Origin: Dehalococcoidia bacterium
GTDB lineage: Bacteria > Chloroflexota > Dehalococcoidia > Dehalococcoidales > RBG-16-60-22
Reading direction: 5' to 3'
Assembly: GCA_004375725.1 (NCBI GenBank)
Contig: SOKS01000010.1
Coordinates: 1 to 14,649, forward strand
Length of the DNA: 14,649 nt
A program made the translations under genes and the position numbers. Positions 7,339-14,645 of the stretch are shown here, in pieces. The notes beneath the pieces were generated by a model that searched no databases, was not told where the DNA came from, and saw only the letters and a list, made by a program, of their open reading frames with translations. How positions within the stretch are numbered: position 1 is the first letter of the stretch; each line of letters begins with the position of its first letter.

Positions 7339-8973
7339 TTAGGGCAGGGAAAACGTTATCTCCTCGCTGGTAATAAATTCAAGCAGTGCCGGGCGCTCTT
7401 CCTCCCGATTGACCCGGATAGCTCGCTGGAAGGCCGGCACGATTTCGGAGGGCTTTTCCACTCTCTCTCCATAGCCGCCCATGGCGCGTCCCATGTCAGC
7501 ATAGTTGCCGCCGAGGTCGCGGGAGCCGTAGAGTTCATGTGCGATAGGCATATCATGTGTCTCAATCGCCATGGTAAAATTATTCAGCACGACGGTGATA
7601 ATGGGTATCTTGTTTCGCACCGCGGTTTCGAAGTCGGTTCCCACCATGCCGAAGGCGGCATCGCCCATGAAGTTGATGGCCACCTTTTCCGGCTGTGCCA
7701 GCTTGGCACCCATGATAAGACCCAGTCCGGTGCCCAGTCCATGAGACTTTCCCCAGCCGAGATAACAGCGCGGAGTTGTTGCCGGATAGAAAGGCACCAG
7801 CTGGTCGCGCGGGCTCCCGGCATCATGGGTAACGATAGCATCTTTCGGGTCAAGGGTATGCATTAAATCCCAGATAACGCGGTAGGCGTTTATCGGCACT
7901 TCGTCTGAAGTGAGCTTGGCCAGCCATCCTTTCATCCACTCTTCTTTTATCTTTTTTATCTCGTGAGCAACGTCACCATTGCCGTTTCGCCCTCGCTTGC
8001 CCAGGCGCTCTTTAATAACCTCAATGAACTGCTGGAGCACCAGCCTGGCATCTCCGATGATGGGGTAGTCAGCGAAGTAGTTTTTATTGATGTCATCGGC
8101 ATCAGCGGTGGCGTGAATAAGCACTTTTCCGGGAGGTATTTTAGCGGACATACCATGGCGGGAAAAGCTGCAACCGATGCCAAAGACGACATCGGCTTTA
8201 TTTAGAAAATGCTGCACCGCCCCGGTCACAGTACGGGCAGCTGTGCCCAGCGAGAGGGGGTGGTTTTCCGGAAAGGCACTCTTTCCCAGCAGGGTGGTCA
8301 TCACCGGCACCTGCAGTAACTCGGCGAGCTCGATGAGCTCGTCCCATGCTTCGGCATAGAGCACCCCCTGGCCGGCATGGATGACTGGACAGCGTGCCTC
8401 CAGCAGCACTTCGGCAACTTTATCTATGTCATGTGGGTCACCGGCAGCCCGAGATGATATGATAGGGCGGTAATCGAAAGGCCCTATTTCCTGGGTGGCA
8501 ATATCGGCGGGTATTTCCAGCATTACGGGACCCGGTTTACCTATGCGAAGCATGGATATGGCACGCCGCATGGCATCCGGCACCTGTTCCGGCAGGTTTA
8601 TTCGTTCCATCCACTTGGTTACTGACTCGTAGCTGCGTGTCGAGCTGAAATATGGCTTGATGCTGGAGCGGTCGCTGCGATGGCCCAAGGGGAGCAGAAG
8701 AACCGGCACCGAATCGGAATAGGTGGTGGCAACCCCGGCGAATGCGTTTTCGGCACCAGGTCCATACTGCATGGCGAAGACACCGAGGCGTTTGCCATTG
8801 GTAACACGGCTGTACCCATCAGCGATGCCCACGCCAACCCGTTCCTGGCGGCAGACGACGGGTCGCAACCCGGCCTGGGCGGCGGCCTCTATGATGACGG
8901 TGGTGGGAAAACAACTGAGAAACTCCGCTCCCTCGCGTTTGAGAACTTCTACGATGGCATCATTAACCTTCAC
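7339..8973 (-). CDS. Thiamine-diphosphate enzyme of the acetolactate synthase/2-oxoacid decarboxylase superfamily
   Basis: Three-domain TPP enzyme of 544 aa with N-terminal PYR domain, middle domain and C-terminal PP domain. The PYR domain has the activating Glu44 in CRQERVGVGIADGYSR. The PP domain has the metal/TPP motif from FMGDAAFGMVG to VVLNN. I prefer the GTG at 8973 over the ATG at 8994: GGAGG (8983-8987) sits nine bases before the GTG, whereas the ATG has no ribosome site. Exact activity is open: acetolactate synthase, oxalyl- or 2-hydroxyacyl-CoA lyase, sulfopyruvate or benzoylformate decarboxylase types share this layout. Glyoxylate carboligase is less likely, because that enzyme lacks the catalytic Glu. 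It follows sucD after 207 bases, a gap with its own promoter candidate, so it may be both read through and expressed separately. The context suggests a 2-oxo acid substrate made by the CitE-like lyase (inference). Confidence 0.85.
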   Translation of the reverse strand: MKVNDAIVEVLKREGAEFLSCFPTTVIIEAAAQAGLRPVVCRQERVGVGIADGYSRVTNGKRLGVFAMQYGPGAENAFAGVATTYSDSVPVLLLPLGHRSDRSSIKPYFSSTRSYESVTKWMERINLPEQVPDAMRRAISMLRIGKPGPVMLEIPADIATQEIGPFDYRPIISSRAAGDPHDIDKVAEVLLEARCPVIHAGQGVLYAEAWDELIELAELLQVPVMTTLLGKSAFPENHPLSLGTAARTVTGAVQHFLNKADVVFGIGCSFSRHGMSAKIPPGKVLIHATADADDINKNYFADYPIIGDARLVLQQFIEVIKERLGKRGRNGNGDVAHEIKKIKEEWMKGWLAKLTSDEVPINAYRVIWDLMHTLDPKDAIVTHDAGSPRDQLVPFYPATTPRCYLGWGKSHGLGTGLGLIMGAKLAQPEKVAINFMGDAAFGMVGTDFETAVRNKIPIITVVLNNFTMAIETHDMPIAHELYGSRDLGGNYADMGRAMGGYGERVEKPSEIVPAFQRAIRVNREEERPALLEFITSEEITFSLP

Positions 8974-9006
8974 GATAAAAAACCTCCATGGCAAACATTA
9001 AGAAAC

Positions 9007-9078
9007 GTCCCTGGCCGGCGGGAGCCCGCGACTCGCTACCTGGAAGGCGGCGGCTCTATCCCACTGAGCGACAGGGGC
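9007..9078 (-). pseudogene. tRNA-like sequence, probably a decayed tRNA gene, in the leader of the TPP gene
   Basis: Reading the minus strand, GCCCCTG (9078-9072) and CAGGGAC (9013-9007) pair as a seven-base acceptor stem with one mismatch. The D-arm GCTC-AGTGGGATA-GAGC is perfect and typical of tRNA. The anticodon arm GCCGC-CTTCCAG-GTAGC has one mismatch and one G-T pair; the loop would give anticodon TCC. Total length is 72 nt, right for a tRNA. The T-arm is broken: GCGGG-CTCCCG-CCGGC has a mismatch, a six-base loop and no TTC, the invariant T-loop start. Overall it resembles a bacterial Arg- or Gly-type tRNA with lesions, so a pseudogene is the simplest reading. A tRNA-like leader structure is the alternative. 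Confidence 0.55.
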
Positions 9079-9126
9079 GTTTTAGCATCATTCAAATGTA
9101 GCACAAAAGAAAAAAGGAGGTCAAGG

Positions 9127-9157
9127 ATTATGTATTGACTGAGTGAACGGATGTCAA
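9127..9157 (-). promoter_or_regulatory. Sigma70-type promoter candidate upstream of the TPP gene
   Basis: On the minus strand a perfect -35 TTGACA (9157-9152) is followed by CATAAT (9132-9127) with a 19-base spacer, or TACATA (9134-9129) with 17. The start site would be near 9120, giving a leader of about 150 bases that includes the tRNA-like element. Confidence 0.5.
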
Positions 9158-9180
9158 CCGCAACCCGAGGAAGCACAAAT

Positions 9181-10062
9181 TTATTTTTGGCTTCCAAGTA
9201 CCTCTTTGGTTAAAAATCCGATTTGGGCAAAATTATCCGTTACCGTTGCGCCCGCAGCGGCCAGCGATTCCATTTTCTTCGAAGCTTTGCTGGCAGAGCC
9301 AGTGATAATAGCTCCGGCGTGCCCCATCCTTTTGCCAGCTGGTGCCGAACTTCCAGCTACGTAAGCAATCACCGGCTTGGTCATCTGCTTTTCAATGAAC
9401 TCCGCAGCCTCCTGTTCGGTGGTTCCTCCAATTTCCCCTATAAGCACCACCGCCTTTGTTTCCGGGTCTTCCTGGAAAAGTTTCAGTATAGCCACGAAAT
9501 TGCTGCCTGGCAAAGGGTCGCCACCCAACCCCACGCATGTGGACTGCCCCAGACTTTGTTCTGTCAGCTGGGCTACCACTTCGTAGGTCAATGTTCCGCT
9601 GCGCGATACTACTCCCACGTTTCCGGGTTTATGGATGTAACCTGGCATAATTCCCATTTTGCATTTCCCGGGCGGGGAGATGATGCCAGGACAATTGGGG
9701 CCTATCAGCGTAGTGCTCGTGCTGCGAAGATGATACTGAAGTTTAAGTTCATCCAGCGCCGGGATATATTCGGTAATGCAGACCACCAGTTTGATACCCG
9801 CATCCGCAGCCTCTACAATGGCATCGAAAGCAAAAGGGGCAGGAACAAAAATTAAACTGGCATTAGCTCCGGATTCTTCCTTTGCCTGTGTCACGCTGTT
9901 GAAAACGGGTACCTCTTCCTCCCACCTGAGGCCTCCTTTTCCTGGTGTTACCCCTGCCACCACATTGGTGCCAAACTCAATGCACCTTTGAGTGTGAAAA
10001 GTGGCCTCTCTGCCGGTAATGCCCTGCACCAGCACTTTCGTATTTTTATCGACCAGTATCAT
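9181..10062 (-). CDS. sucD: Succinate--CoA ligase alpha subunit (SucD), or related dicarboxylate--CoA ligase
   Basis: CoA-binding and phosphohistidine subunit of ADP/GDP-forming succinyl-CoA synthetase, which interconverts succinate, CoA and NTP with succinyl-CoA, NDP and phosphate in the cytosol. The 293 aa match the family length. Visible are VQGITGREATFHT (CoA-binding loop), VTPGKGG, IGPNCPGIISPPGKCKMGIMPG, VSRSGTLTYEV, IGEIGG and GKRMGHAGAII with the phosphorylated His248 (His246 in E. coli). The closely related malate--CoA ligase (MtkB) shares most motifs, and CPGII/SGTLTYE here look more like SucD; the adjacent CitE-like gene still leaves malate or citramalate possible. GGAGAG stands five bases before the ATG, and sucC ends 47 bases upstream. 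Confidence 0.92.
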   Translation of the reverse strand: MILVDKNTKVLVQGITGREATFHTQRCIEFGTNVVAGVTPGKGGLRWEEEVPVFNSVTQAKEESGANASLIFVPAPFAFDAIVEAADAGIKLVVCITEYIPALDELKLQYHLRSTSTTLIGPNCPGIISPPGKCKMGIMPGYIHKPGNVGVVSRSGTLTYEVVAQLTEQSLGQSTCVGLGGDPLPGSNFVAILKLFQEDPETKAVVLIGEIGGTTEQEAAEFIEKQMTKPVIAYVAGSSAPAGKRMGHAGAIITGSASKASKKMESLAAAGATVTDNFAQIGFLTKEVLGSQK

Positions 10063-10109
10063 CTTTGCTCTCCAACACCTTTACCTGACGTACTTGTAGT
10101 ACCCTTGCC

Positions 10110-11267
10110 TTACTTCGCCATGGTCACGGCCATTTCGGCTGCCCTGACCAAATCTGCCTCAAAAGTTATATTTAATCTGGATTCTTTCAGGATTTGCATC
10201 GCTTCTTTGAGGTTGGTGCCGTTCATTCTTACAATAAACGGAACTTTTACTTCCCTTTCTTTGAGTACCTGTTCCAGGGCCCTCGCTACTACGTCACATC
10301 TCAGGATACCGCCAAACACGTTAATCCAGGCTGACCTGACCCTGGCATCAGTCAAAAGTATCCTGAGAGCATTGGCAACCTGTTCTTCGCTGGCACTGCC
10401 GCCTACATCCAGAAAGTTGGCCGGTTCACCGCCTGCCAGCTTAATCATATCCATGGTTGCCATGGCCAGGCCGGCGCCATTGACCAGACAACCTACATTG
10501 CCACCTATCTTAACGTAGTTGACGCCGATTTCACTCGCCTTCACCTCTAACGGATCTTCCTGGGAGCTGTCTCGCAATTGGGCCATGTCCTGGTGACGGG
10601 GCAGAGCATTATCGTCAAAATTTACTTTACAGTCAAGTGCTAATAGCTTGCCATCTTTGGTGATGACCAGAGGGTTGATTTCCACCAGAGAGCAGTCCTT
10701 CTCCATAAATAGCCGGTAAATACCGGTCATTATCTCTGTGGCTGTCCTGACGCTTTCACCGGGTAAATTCATCCTGTAGGCCAGTATTCTTGTTTGGTAG
10801 GGTAAAAGGCCGGTGACCAGATTAACATATTGTTTCAGAATTCTCTGAGGACTTCTGGTGGCTATATCCTCGATTTCCACGCCTCCGGCCTCGCTGGCTA
10901 TCATAACCAGGGCCTGGGTCGACGTGTCTATCAGCACACCGAGGTAAAGTTCTTTTTCGACTTGAATTGCTTCCTCGACCAGTACCGTGTTTACCGGCAG
11001 TCCCTCCGGCCCTGTCTGGTGAGTGGTGAGCCGTGTGCCAAGCAGGTCTCCGGCTATTTGGGCGGCTTCCTCCGGCGTTTCCGCGACCTTTATGCCCCCG
11101 GCTTTACCCCGGCCTCCGCCGTGAATTTGGGCTTTTATGACCACCCGCCCGCCGATTTGTCGGGCAGCCTCCCTTGCTTCACCGGCCGTTTTTATCACCT
11201 TGCCGCGAGGCAGAGGGACACCGTATCTGGCGATGAGTTCTTTTGCCTGATATTCGTGGATTTTTAT
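10110..11267 (-). CDS. sucC: Succinate--CoA ligase beta subunit (SucC), apparently starting at ATA
   Basis: ATP-grasp subunit of succinyl-CoA synthetase. Downstream of a GTG at 11198 the frame gives 362 aa, but it is open further upstream and encodes IKIHEYQAKELIARYGVPLP, the standard SucC N-terminus (MNLHEYQAK in E. coli). The residue in the Met position is an ATA codon at 11267-11265, with AGGGGG (11281-11276) eight bases before it. No ATG, GTG or TTG occurs in this frame up to the stop at 11330-11328. From ATA the protein is 385 aa, the normal length. Other motifs are KAQIHGGGRGKAGGI, VEINPL, VNFDDNAL, VNGAGLAMATMD, GGEPANFLDVGG and VFGGILRCD. Either a non-canonical start or a sequence error (ATG to ATA) applies. 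Dicarboxylates other than succinate are possible substrates, as for SucD. Confidence 0.88.
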   Translation of the reverse strand: MKIHEYQAKELIARYGVPLPRGKVIKTAGEAREAARQIGGRVVIKAQIHGGGRGKAGGIKVAETPEEAAQIAGDLLGTRLTTHQTGPEGLPVNTVLVEEAIQVEKELYLGVLIDTSTQALVMIASEAGGVEIEDIATRSPQRILKQYVNLVTGLLPYQTRILAYRMNLPGESVRTATEIMTGIYRLFMEKDCSLVEINPLVITKDGKLLALDCKVNFDDNALPRHQDMAQLRDSSQEDPLEVKASEIGVNYVKIGGNVGCLVNGAGLAMATMDMIKLAGGEPANFLDVGGSASEEQVANALRILLTDARVRSAWINVFGGILRCDVVARALEQVLKEREVKVPFIVRMNGTNLKEAMQILKESRLNITFEADLVRAAEMAVTMAK

Positions 11268-11310
11268 TCGCTCAACCCCCTGGAAACTAAGATTATTTCT
11301 GCTTTGCCTA

Positions 11311-11339
11311 ATGATAATATCACGGGACTATAATTTCAA
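11311..11339 (-). promoter_or_regulatory. Sigma70-type promoter candidate for sucCD
   Basis: On the minus strand TTGAAA (11339-11334) and TATCAT (11316-11311) are separated by exactly 17 bases, each with one mismatch to consensus. The start site would be near 11305, about 38 bases before the SucC N-terminal codon. The -35 overlaps the area just after the citE-like stop. Confidence 0.5.
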
Positions 11340-11340
11340 T

Positions 11341-12231
11341 TCAATCATACCTTGAAGAGAGTAAATCAACAAAATCGATTAAGTCCTTTGCCTGACAGTA
11401 GGTCATGTAGTCTATCATTTTACCTTCCAGTGAGGTAGCGCCCAATCCTTTGCTCTGGGCTTCTTCAAAGGCTTTAACTACTTTCTGCGCACCGGCAATA
11501 TCATCTGGTGATGGCGAGAATACCTCGTTGGCGATATCGATTTGTGTCGGGTGAATTAGAATTTTACCCTTGAAACCCAGTTGTAAGGCGAGCATGGCTT
11601 CTTTTCTGAAGCTATCAAGGTCAGTGAGAAGCCCGAAAAAAGCAGTATCTATGGCCTGGACTCCGGCTGCCCGACTGGCGATGACCACTTGAGACCGGGC
11701 AAATAGTAACTCTGTCTGCTCGGGAGAAATCGAGGCGGTGCTTCGTCCCATATCCCGGCGGTAGTCACCGGCACCGAAAGCGGTAGCGACGATGCGCTCA
11801 CCGGCTGAGGCTATTTCATAGGCTTTGATTACCCCTTTGGCTGTCTCCAAAATAGGAATTATTTTTACTGTGCCCGCAGCCGTACCACTTTTATCTTCAA
11901 CTTCTTTAAGCATTCTGTCCAGCTTGATTATATCATCCCCTGTCTCTGCCTTGGAGAGCAATACGCCATCCAGGCCATCGATGACAATGTAGCTTAAATC
12001 TTCGGCGGTAAATCCAGTCGTGAGGGCATTGATACGTACGAAAACAGAAGGACCGCCGGCTTTTACTGTTTTAATGGCATCTCTGACCATGCTTCGTGCC
12101 GTTCCCTTGTCTGTCAGCGGTACCGCGTCTTCAAGGTCAAAGATAATCGCATCTGCCGGAAGTGATGTTGCCTTTGAAATCATTTTGGGGTTGTTTCCGG
12201 GCACAAAAAGCATTGAGCGCAAAACCATCAT
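11341..12231 (-). CDS. CitE-like HpcH/HpaI-family CoA lyase (malyl-/citramalyl-CoA lyase type)
   Basis: A 296-aa TIM-barrel lyase. Family motifs are RSMLFVPGNNPKM at the start, DAIIFDLEDAVPLTDK (acidic metal/CoA region), VRIN, SKAET, IPILETAKGV (metal-ligand Glu), FGAGDYRRDMG, AAGVQAID and LGFKGKILIHPTQI. Enzymes of this family cleave (3S)-malyl-, citramalyl- or beta-methylmalyl-CoA to acetyl- or propionyl-CoA plus glyoxylate or pyruvate, or act on citryl-ACP in citrate lyase. No citD- or citF-like gene is near, so citrate lyase is unlikely; adjacency to a CoA ligase fits an acyl-CoA substrate. CitE proteins usually have Glu in FGAED; here it is Gly. A GGAGAG lies 11 bases before the first of two adjacent ATGs. 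Exact substrate is inferred. Confidence 0.85.
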   Translation of the reverse strand: MMVLRSMLFVPGNNPKMISKATSLPADAIIFDLEDAVPLTDKGTARSMVRDAIKTVKAGGPSVFVRINALTTGFTAEDLSYIVIDGLDGVLLSKAETGDDIIKLDRMLKEVEDKSGTAAGTVKIIPILETAKGVIKAYEIASAGERIVATAFGAGDYRRDMGRSTASISPEQTELLFARSQVVIASRAAGVQAIDTAFFGLLTDLDSFRKEAMLALQLGFKGKILIHPTQIDIANEVFSPSPDDIAGAQKVVKAFEEAQSKGLGATSLEGKMIDYMTYCQAKDLIDFVDLLSSRYD

Positions 12232-12264
12232 TTTAGCAGTAGCTCTCCTTTTAGTATTTTCATA

Positions 12265-12279
12265 TCAGGTATAACCTGA
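12265..12279. promoter_or_regulatory. Short perfect inverted repeat before the citE-like gene
   Basis: TCAGGT-ATA-ACCTGA is a six-base inverted repeat with a three-base centre, 34 bases upstream of the citE-like start in the 78-base gap after acd. It could be an operator or a small RNA hairpin; neither is shown. Confidence 0.3.
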
Positions 12280-12309
12280 ATCAGCCGTATAAATTCCTCT
12301 TAGATAATA

Positions 12310-14433
12310 TTACGACTGGCGGCTAACTATTAAGGCATCAACGGCCATGGCTCCTTTATTTTGTGGCAGTACAATTAAAGGATTTATATCTAACTCCGTT
12401 ATTTGCTCTTTTGTCGCCATGGCTAGACTGGACAAATTCAGTAACGTTTTCTCTAATGCCGCTATATCCGCTGGCGCTTTCCCGCGAAAACCTTCCAATA
12501 TTTTAAAACCTTTTATCTCATGAATCATTTCCTGAACGTCGAATTCATTAACCGGGCATACTCTGAGACTGAAGTCTTTCAAGACTTCAGTGAAAATGCC
12601 GCCAAGCCCAAACAATAGAACCTGGCCCAACTGCGGGTCTTTTTTAATTCCCATGATTACCTCTATGCCACCTTCCACCATTTCCTGAATTAAAATACCC
12701 CTGATAGAAGTGGATGCCTCTGATGTTGAGGTTCTTTCCCACATTTCACGAAAAGCATTTTCCACTTCAACCCTTGAGTGCAATCCTGTCTTGACTAATC
12801 CCAGCTCTGTCTTATGGGGTAAATCCGGAGAGTCAACTTTCATCACTACCGGATAGCCGATGCTATCCGCCAGATTCTCTGCCTCCTCAACACTGTGTGC
12901 TAAACCGCCTTTCGGCACGTCAATGCCAAAAGAGGAGAGTAATTCCAGGCTTTCCATTAACCCTAAGGGTCCTTTTCGCTTTGGAATGTCGAACTTCGCT
13001 GGTAAACTAGCAGTAGCTTTACGGTAACCATCCTCGACAGCATAATACTCTCTTATTCTATGGTAGTATAGAGAAGCCTTTATGGCTTTGCCGAGCGTCT
13101 CTACGCTGTAAAATACGGGAACCTGGCTGGATTGCAGAAGCTTTAGCCCCTTAACCTCGCGTTCACTGCCTGTCCATAACATCGCTAAAGGTTTTTGAGT
13201 CTTCTCAGCCGCACCGATTATTCGCTTGGCCTGGTTGTCTGAGCCGGCGGTTCCTAAAATCACGCCTCCAAATGCATCTTCATTTAACATCAGGTTAAGG
13301 ATATCCACGAGCTCTTCTTCAAAGGCATGCCAGGTAATATCCGCTGGATTTGCGGAAGAGCCGCGTCCTTTTAAAATAGCTTCCAAGCCCTGCCGGGTTG
13401 AGTCCGATGGTGGCGGTACTTCCACAATCTGTTCACATTTATCTGCCAGCAGAGAGGCTACACCTCCCGAATGTGCCACAATCCCTATGCTTTTCTTATG
13501 AAACGGGGGTACTTTAACAAGTAGTGAGGCAGCATCAAGCACTTCATCCCAGTCGTCTAATCTGATGACACCGGTTTGTTTAAATAGCGCATCGTAAGCC
13601 TGGTCTGATCCTGTCATAGAAGCCGTATGCGATAAGGCTGCTCGCTGGCCGGCAGACGAGCGTCCAATTTTAATAGCCACTATTGGTTTACCCAGAGCCA
13701 GAGCTTCTTTGGCCACAGTCCGAAATTTATCACTGTCTCTTATCGCTTCGAAGTAGGCAACTATTGATTTCACCTCTGGCCGGTGAATGCAGTAGCGGAT
13801 AAAGTCACTGGTGTCCAGGTCAACCTCGTTGCCCGTAGAAATAATGTAGGAAAAATCAAGTCCTCGGTCTCGTGCTCTTGCGAGAAAAGGGCCAAACGCT
13901 GAAGCGCCACTTTGACAAACCAGAGCAATATTACCGGCCGCGATAGTTTGAATATCAGGGAGTGCCGCGGAACAAGACCAGATACGGTCCTTAACATTAG
14001 CAATGCCAAGACAATTAGGCCCGCATAAACGCATACCGGTACGTCGAGTGAAATCGCACAGAGCCTCCTGGGCTGCCTTCCGCTCATCAGTTCCCTTTTC
14101 AGCAAAACCAGCGGTAATAATGACGCCTGTTTTGACTCCTTTCCGAGCACATTCCTCCAGTACCGTCATGGTACTTTCAAAGGGTACGATAATTGCGGCG
14201 AGGTCTGGTACTTCGGGGAGAGAACTCACATCAGGGTAACAACGAACACCCATTAACTCCTCGTGGCGAGGATTTATAGGGAAAATTGAACCACTATACT
14301 TGGCTTCAAGTAGATTATTGAGAAATCGTCCTCCGTATTGAAGCCTGGCCGACGCCCCAATAATAGCGATTGAGCGCGGATGCAGCATGATCTCAATCCG
14401 TTCCATAACCTGTCCACTCTGCTGTTGTGTCAT
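12310..14433 (-). CDS. Acetate--CoA ligase (ADP-forming), fused alpha-beta chains
   Basis: Interconverts acyl-CoA, ADP and phosphate with acid, CoA and ATP, typically releasing acetate with ATP gain in anaerobes. From the ATG at 14433 it has 707 aa, the usual size of the fused form. Domain order is: CoA-binding Rossmann domain (SIAIIGAS near residue 21), succinyl-CoA-ligase-like domains (CGPNCLGIAN, LVCQSGASAFGPF), active-site His269 in ALSHTASMTGSD, then the ATP-grasp part with His540 in SPDLPHKTELG, ending at ITELDINPLIVLP. Both histidines of the phosphate relay are present. I chose 14433 because AGAGG (14446-14442) lies eight bases upstream; the frame is open to a GTG at 14556, but that stretch is unlike the family. 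Other short acids are possible substrates. It is first in the minus-strand gene series, 78 bases before the citE-like gene. Confidence 0.9.
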   Translation of the reverse strand: MTQQQSGQVMERIEIMLHPRSIAIIGASARLQYGGRFLNNLLEAKYSGSIFPINPRHEELMGVRCYPDVSSLPEVPDLAAIIVPFESTMTVLEECARKGVKTGVIITAGFAEKGTDERKAAQEALCDFTRRTGMRLCGPNCLGIANVKDRIWSCSAALPDIQTIAAGNIALVCQSGASAFGPFLARARDRGLDFSYIISTGNEVDLDTSDFIRYCIHRPEVKSIVAYFEAIRDSDKFRTVAKEALALGKPIVAIKIGRSSAGQRAALSHTASMTGSDQAYDALFKQTGVIRLDDWDEVLDAASLLVKVPPFHKKSIGIVAHSGGVASLLADKCEQIVEVPPPSDSTRQGLEAILKGRGSSANPADITWHAFEEELVDILNLMLNEDAFGGVILGTAGSDNQAKRIIGAAEKTQKPLAMLWTGSEREVKGLKLLQSSQVPVFYSVETLGKAIKASLYYHRIREYYAVEDGYRKATASLPAKFDIPKRKGPLGLMESLELLSSFGIDVPKGGLAHSVEEAENLADSIGYPVVMKVDSPDLPHKTELGLVKTGLHSRVEVENAFREMWERTSTSEASTSIRGILIQEMVEGGIEVIMGIKKDPQLGQVLLFGLGGIFTEVLKDFSLRVCPVNEFDVQEMIHEIKGFKILEGFRGKAPADIAALEKTLLNLSSLAMATKEQITELDINPLIVLPQNKGAMAVDALIVSRQS

Positions 14434-14461
14434 TGGTTGCACCTCTGAATTGTTCCTGATA

Positions 14462-14470
14462 ATTGTACCA
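14462..14470 (-). promoter_or_regulatory. Extended -10 promoter candidate for the acd gene
   Basis: The minus strand has TGG-TACAAT, an extended -10 pattern with one mismatch, about 28 bases before the chosen start. A start site near 14455 would leave a leader of some 22 bases holding the ribosome site, which agrees with the shorter 707-aa product. Confidence 0.4.
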
Positions 14471-14616
14471 TCTTTTGAATTAGAGTTGCGGGTATGGTTA
14501 TTCCTCGCGTCGGACACCCGTGCATTTTTCCGATTTATTTGCCAGTAACCTTTCACAACCTGAAAGTTTCTTCTCGGCGATCACATAATATGGTTTTTTG
14601 TTGTACCCTGCCTCTC

Positions 14617-14645
14617 TTTACCTCGCGTCTCGCCGGTGCTACAAT
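14617..14645 (+). promoter_or_regulatory. Outward-facing promoter candidate at the right edge
   Basis: On the plus strand TTTACC (14617-14622), a 17-base spacer and TACAAT (14640-14645) form a sigma70-like pair (4/6 and 5/6 matches). It points to a rightward gene outside the window, divergent from acd. No coding sequence is seen in 14557-14649. Confidence 0.4.

Noticed and set aside
7339..8973. Glyoxylate carboligase as identity of the TPP enzyme
   Set aside because: Attractive because the CitE-like lyase may make glyoxylate, but the known carboligase lacks the activating Glu, which is present here as Glu44.
8974..8994. ATG at 8994 as start of the TPP-enzyme gene
   Set aside because: It has no ribosome site and adds MPWRFFI, unlike the family. 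The GTG at 8973 has GGAGG at nine bases and begins directly at the conserved VNDAIVEVLKREG region.
9112..9138. Plus-strand AAAGGAGGT followed by ATG near 9130 as a small gene
   Set aside because: The frame ends after two codons (ATG TAT TGA); the purine run is better explained by the transcribed minus-strand leader.
10085..10101. Inverted repeat GTACTTGTAGTAC between sucC and sucD as a terminator or operator
   Set aside because: It has a short stem with no T-run and lies in the 47-base gap of an obvious sucCD pair, so a terminator makes little sense.
11341..12231. Citrate lyase beta subunit (true CitE)
   Set aside because: No citD or citF homolog is present, and the neighbours are CoA ligases, which favours an acyl-CoA lyase.
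14434..14556. N-terminal extension of the acd protein from a GTG at 14556
   Set aside because: The extra 41 residues are Asn/Arg-rich and unlike the family; they overlap the promoter candidate, and a good ribosome site precedes the ATG at 14433.
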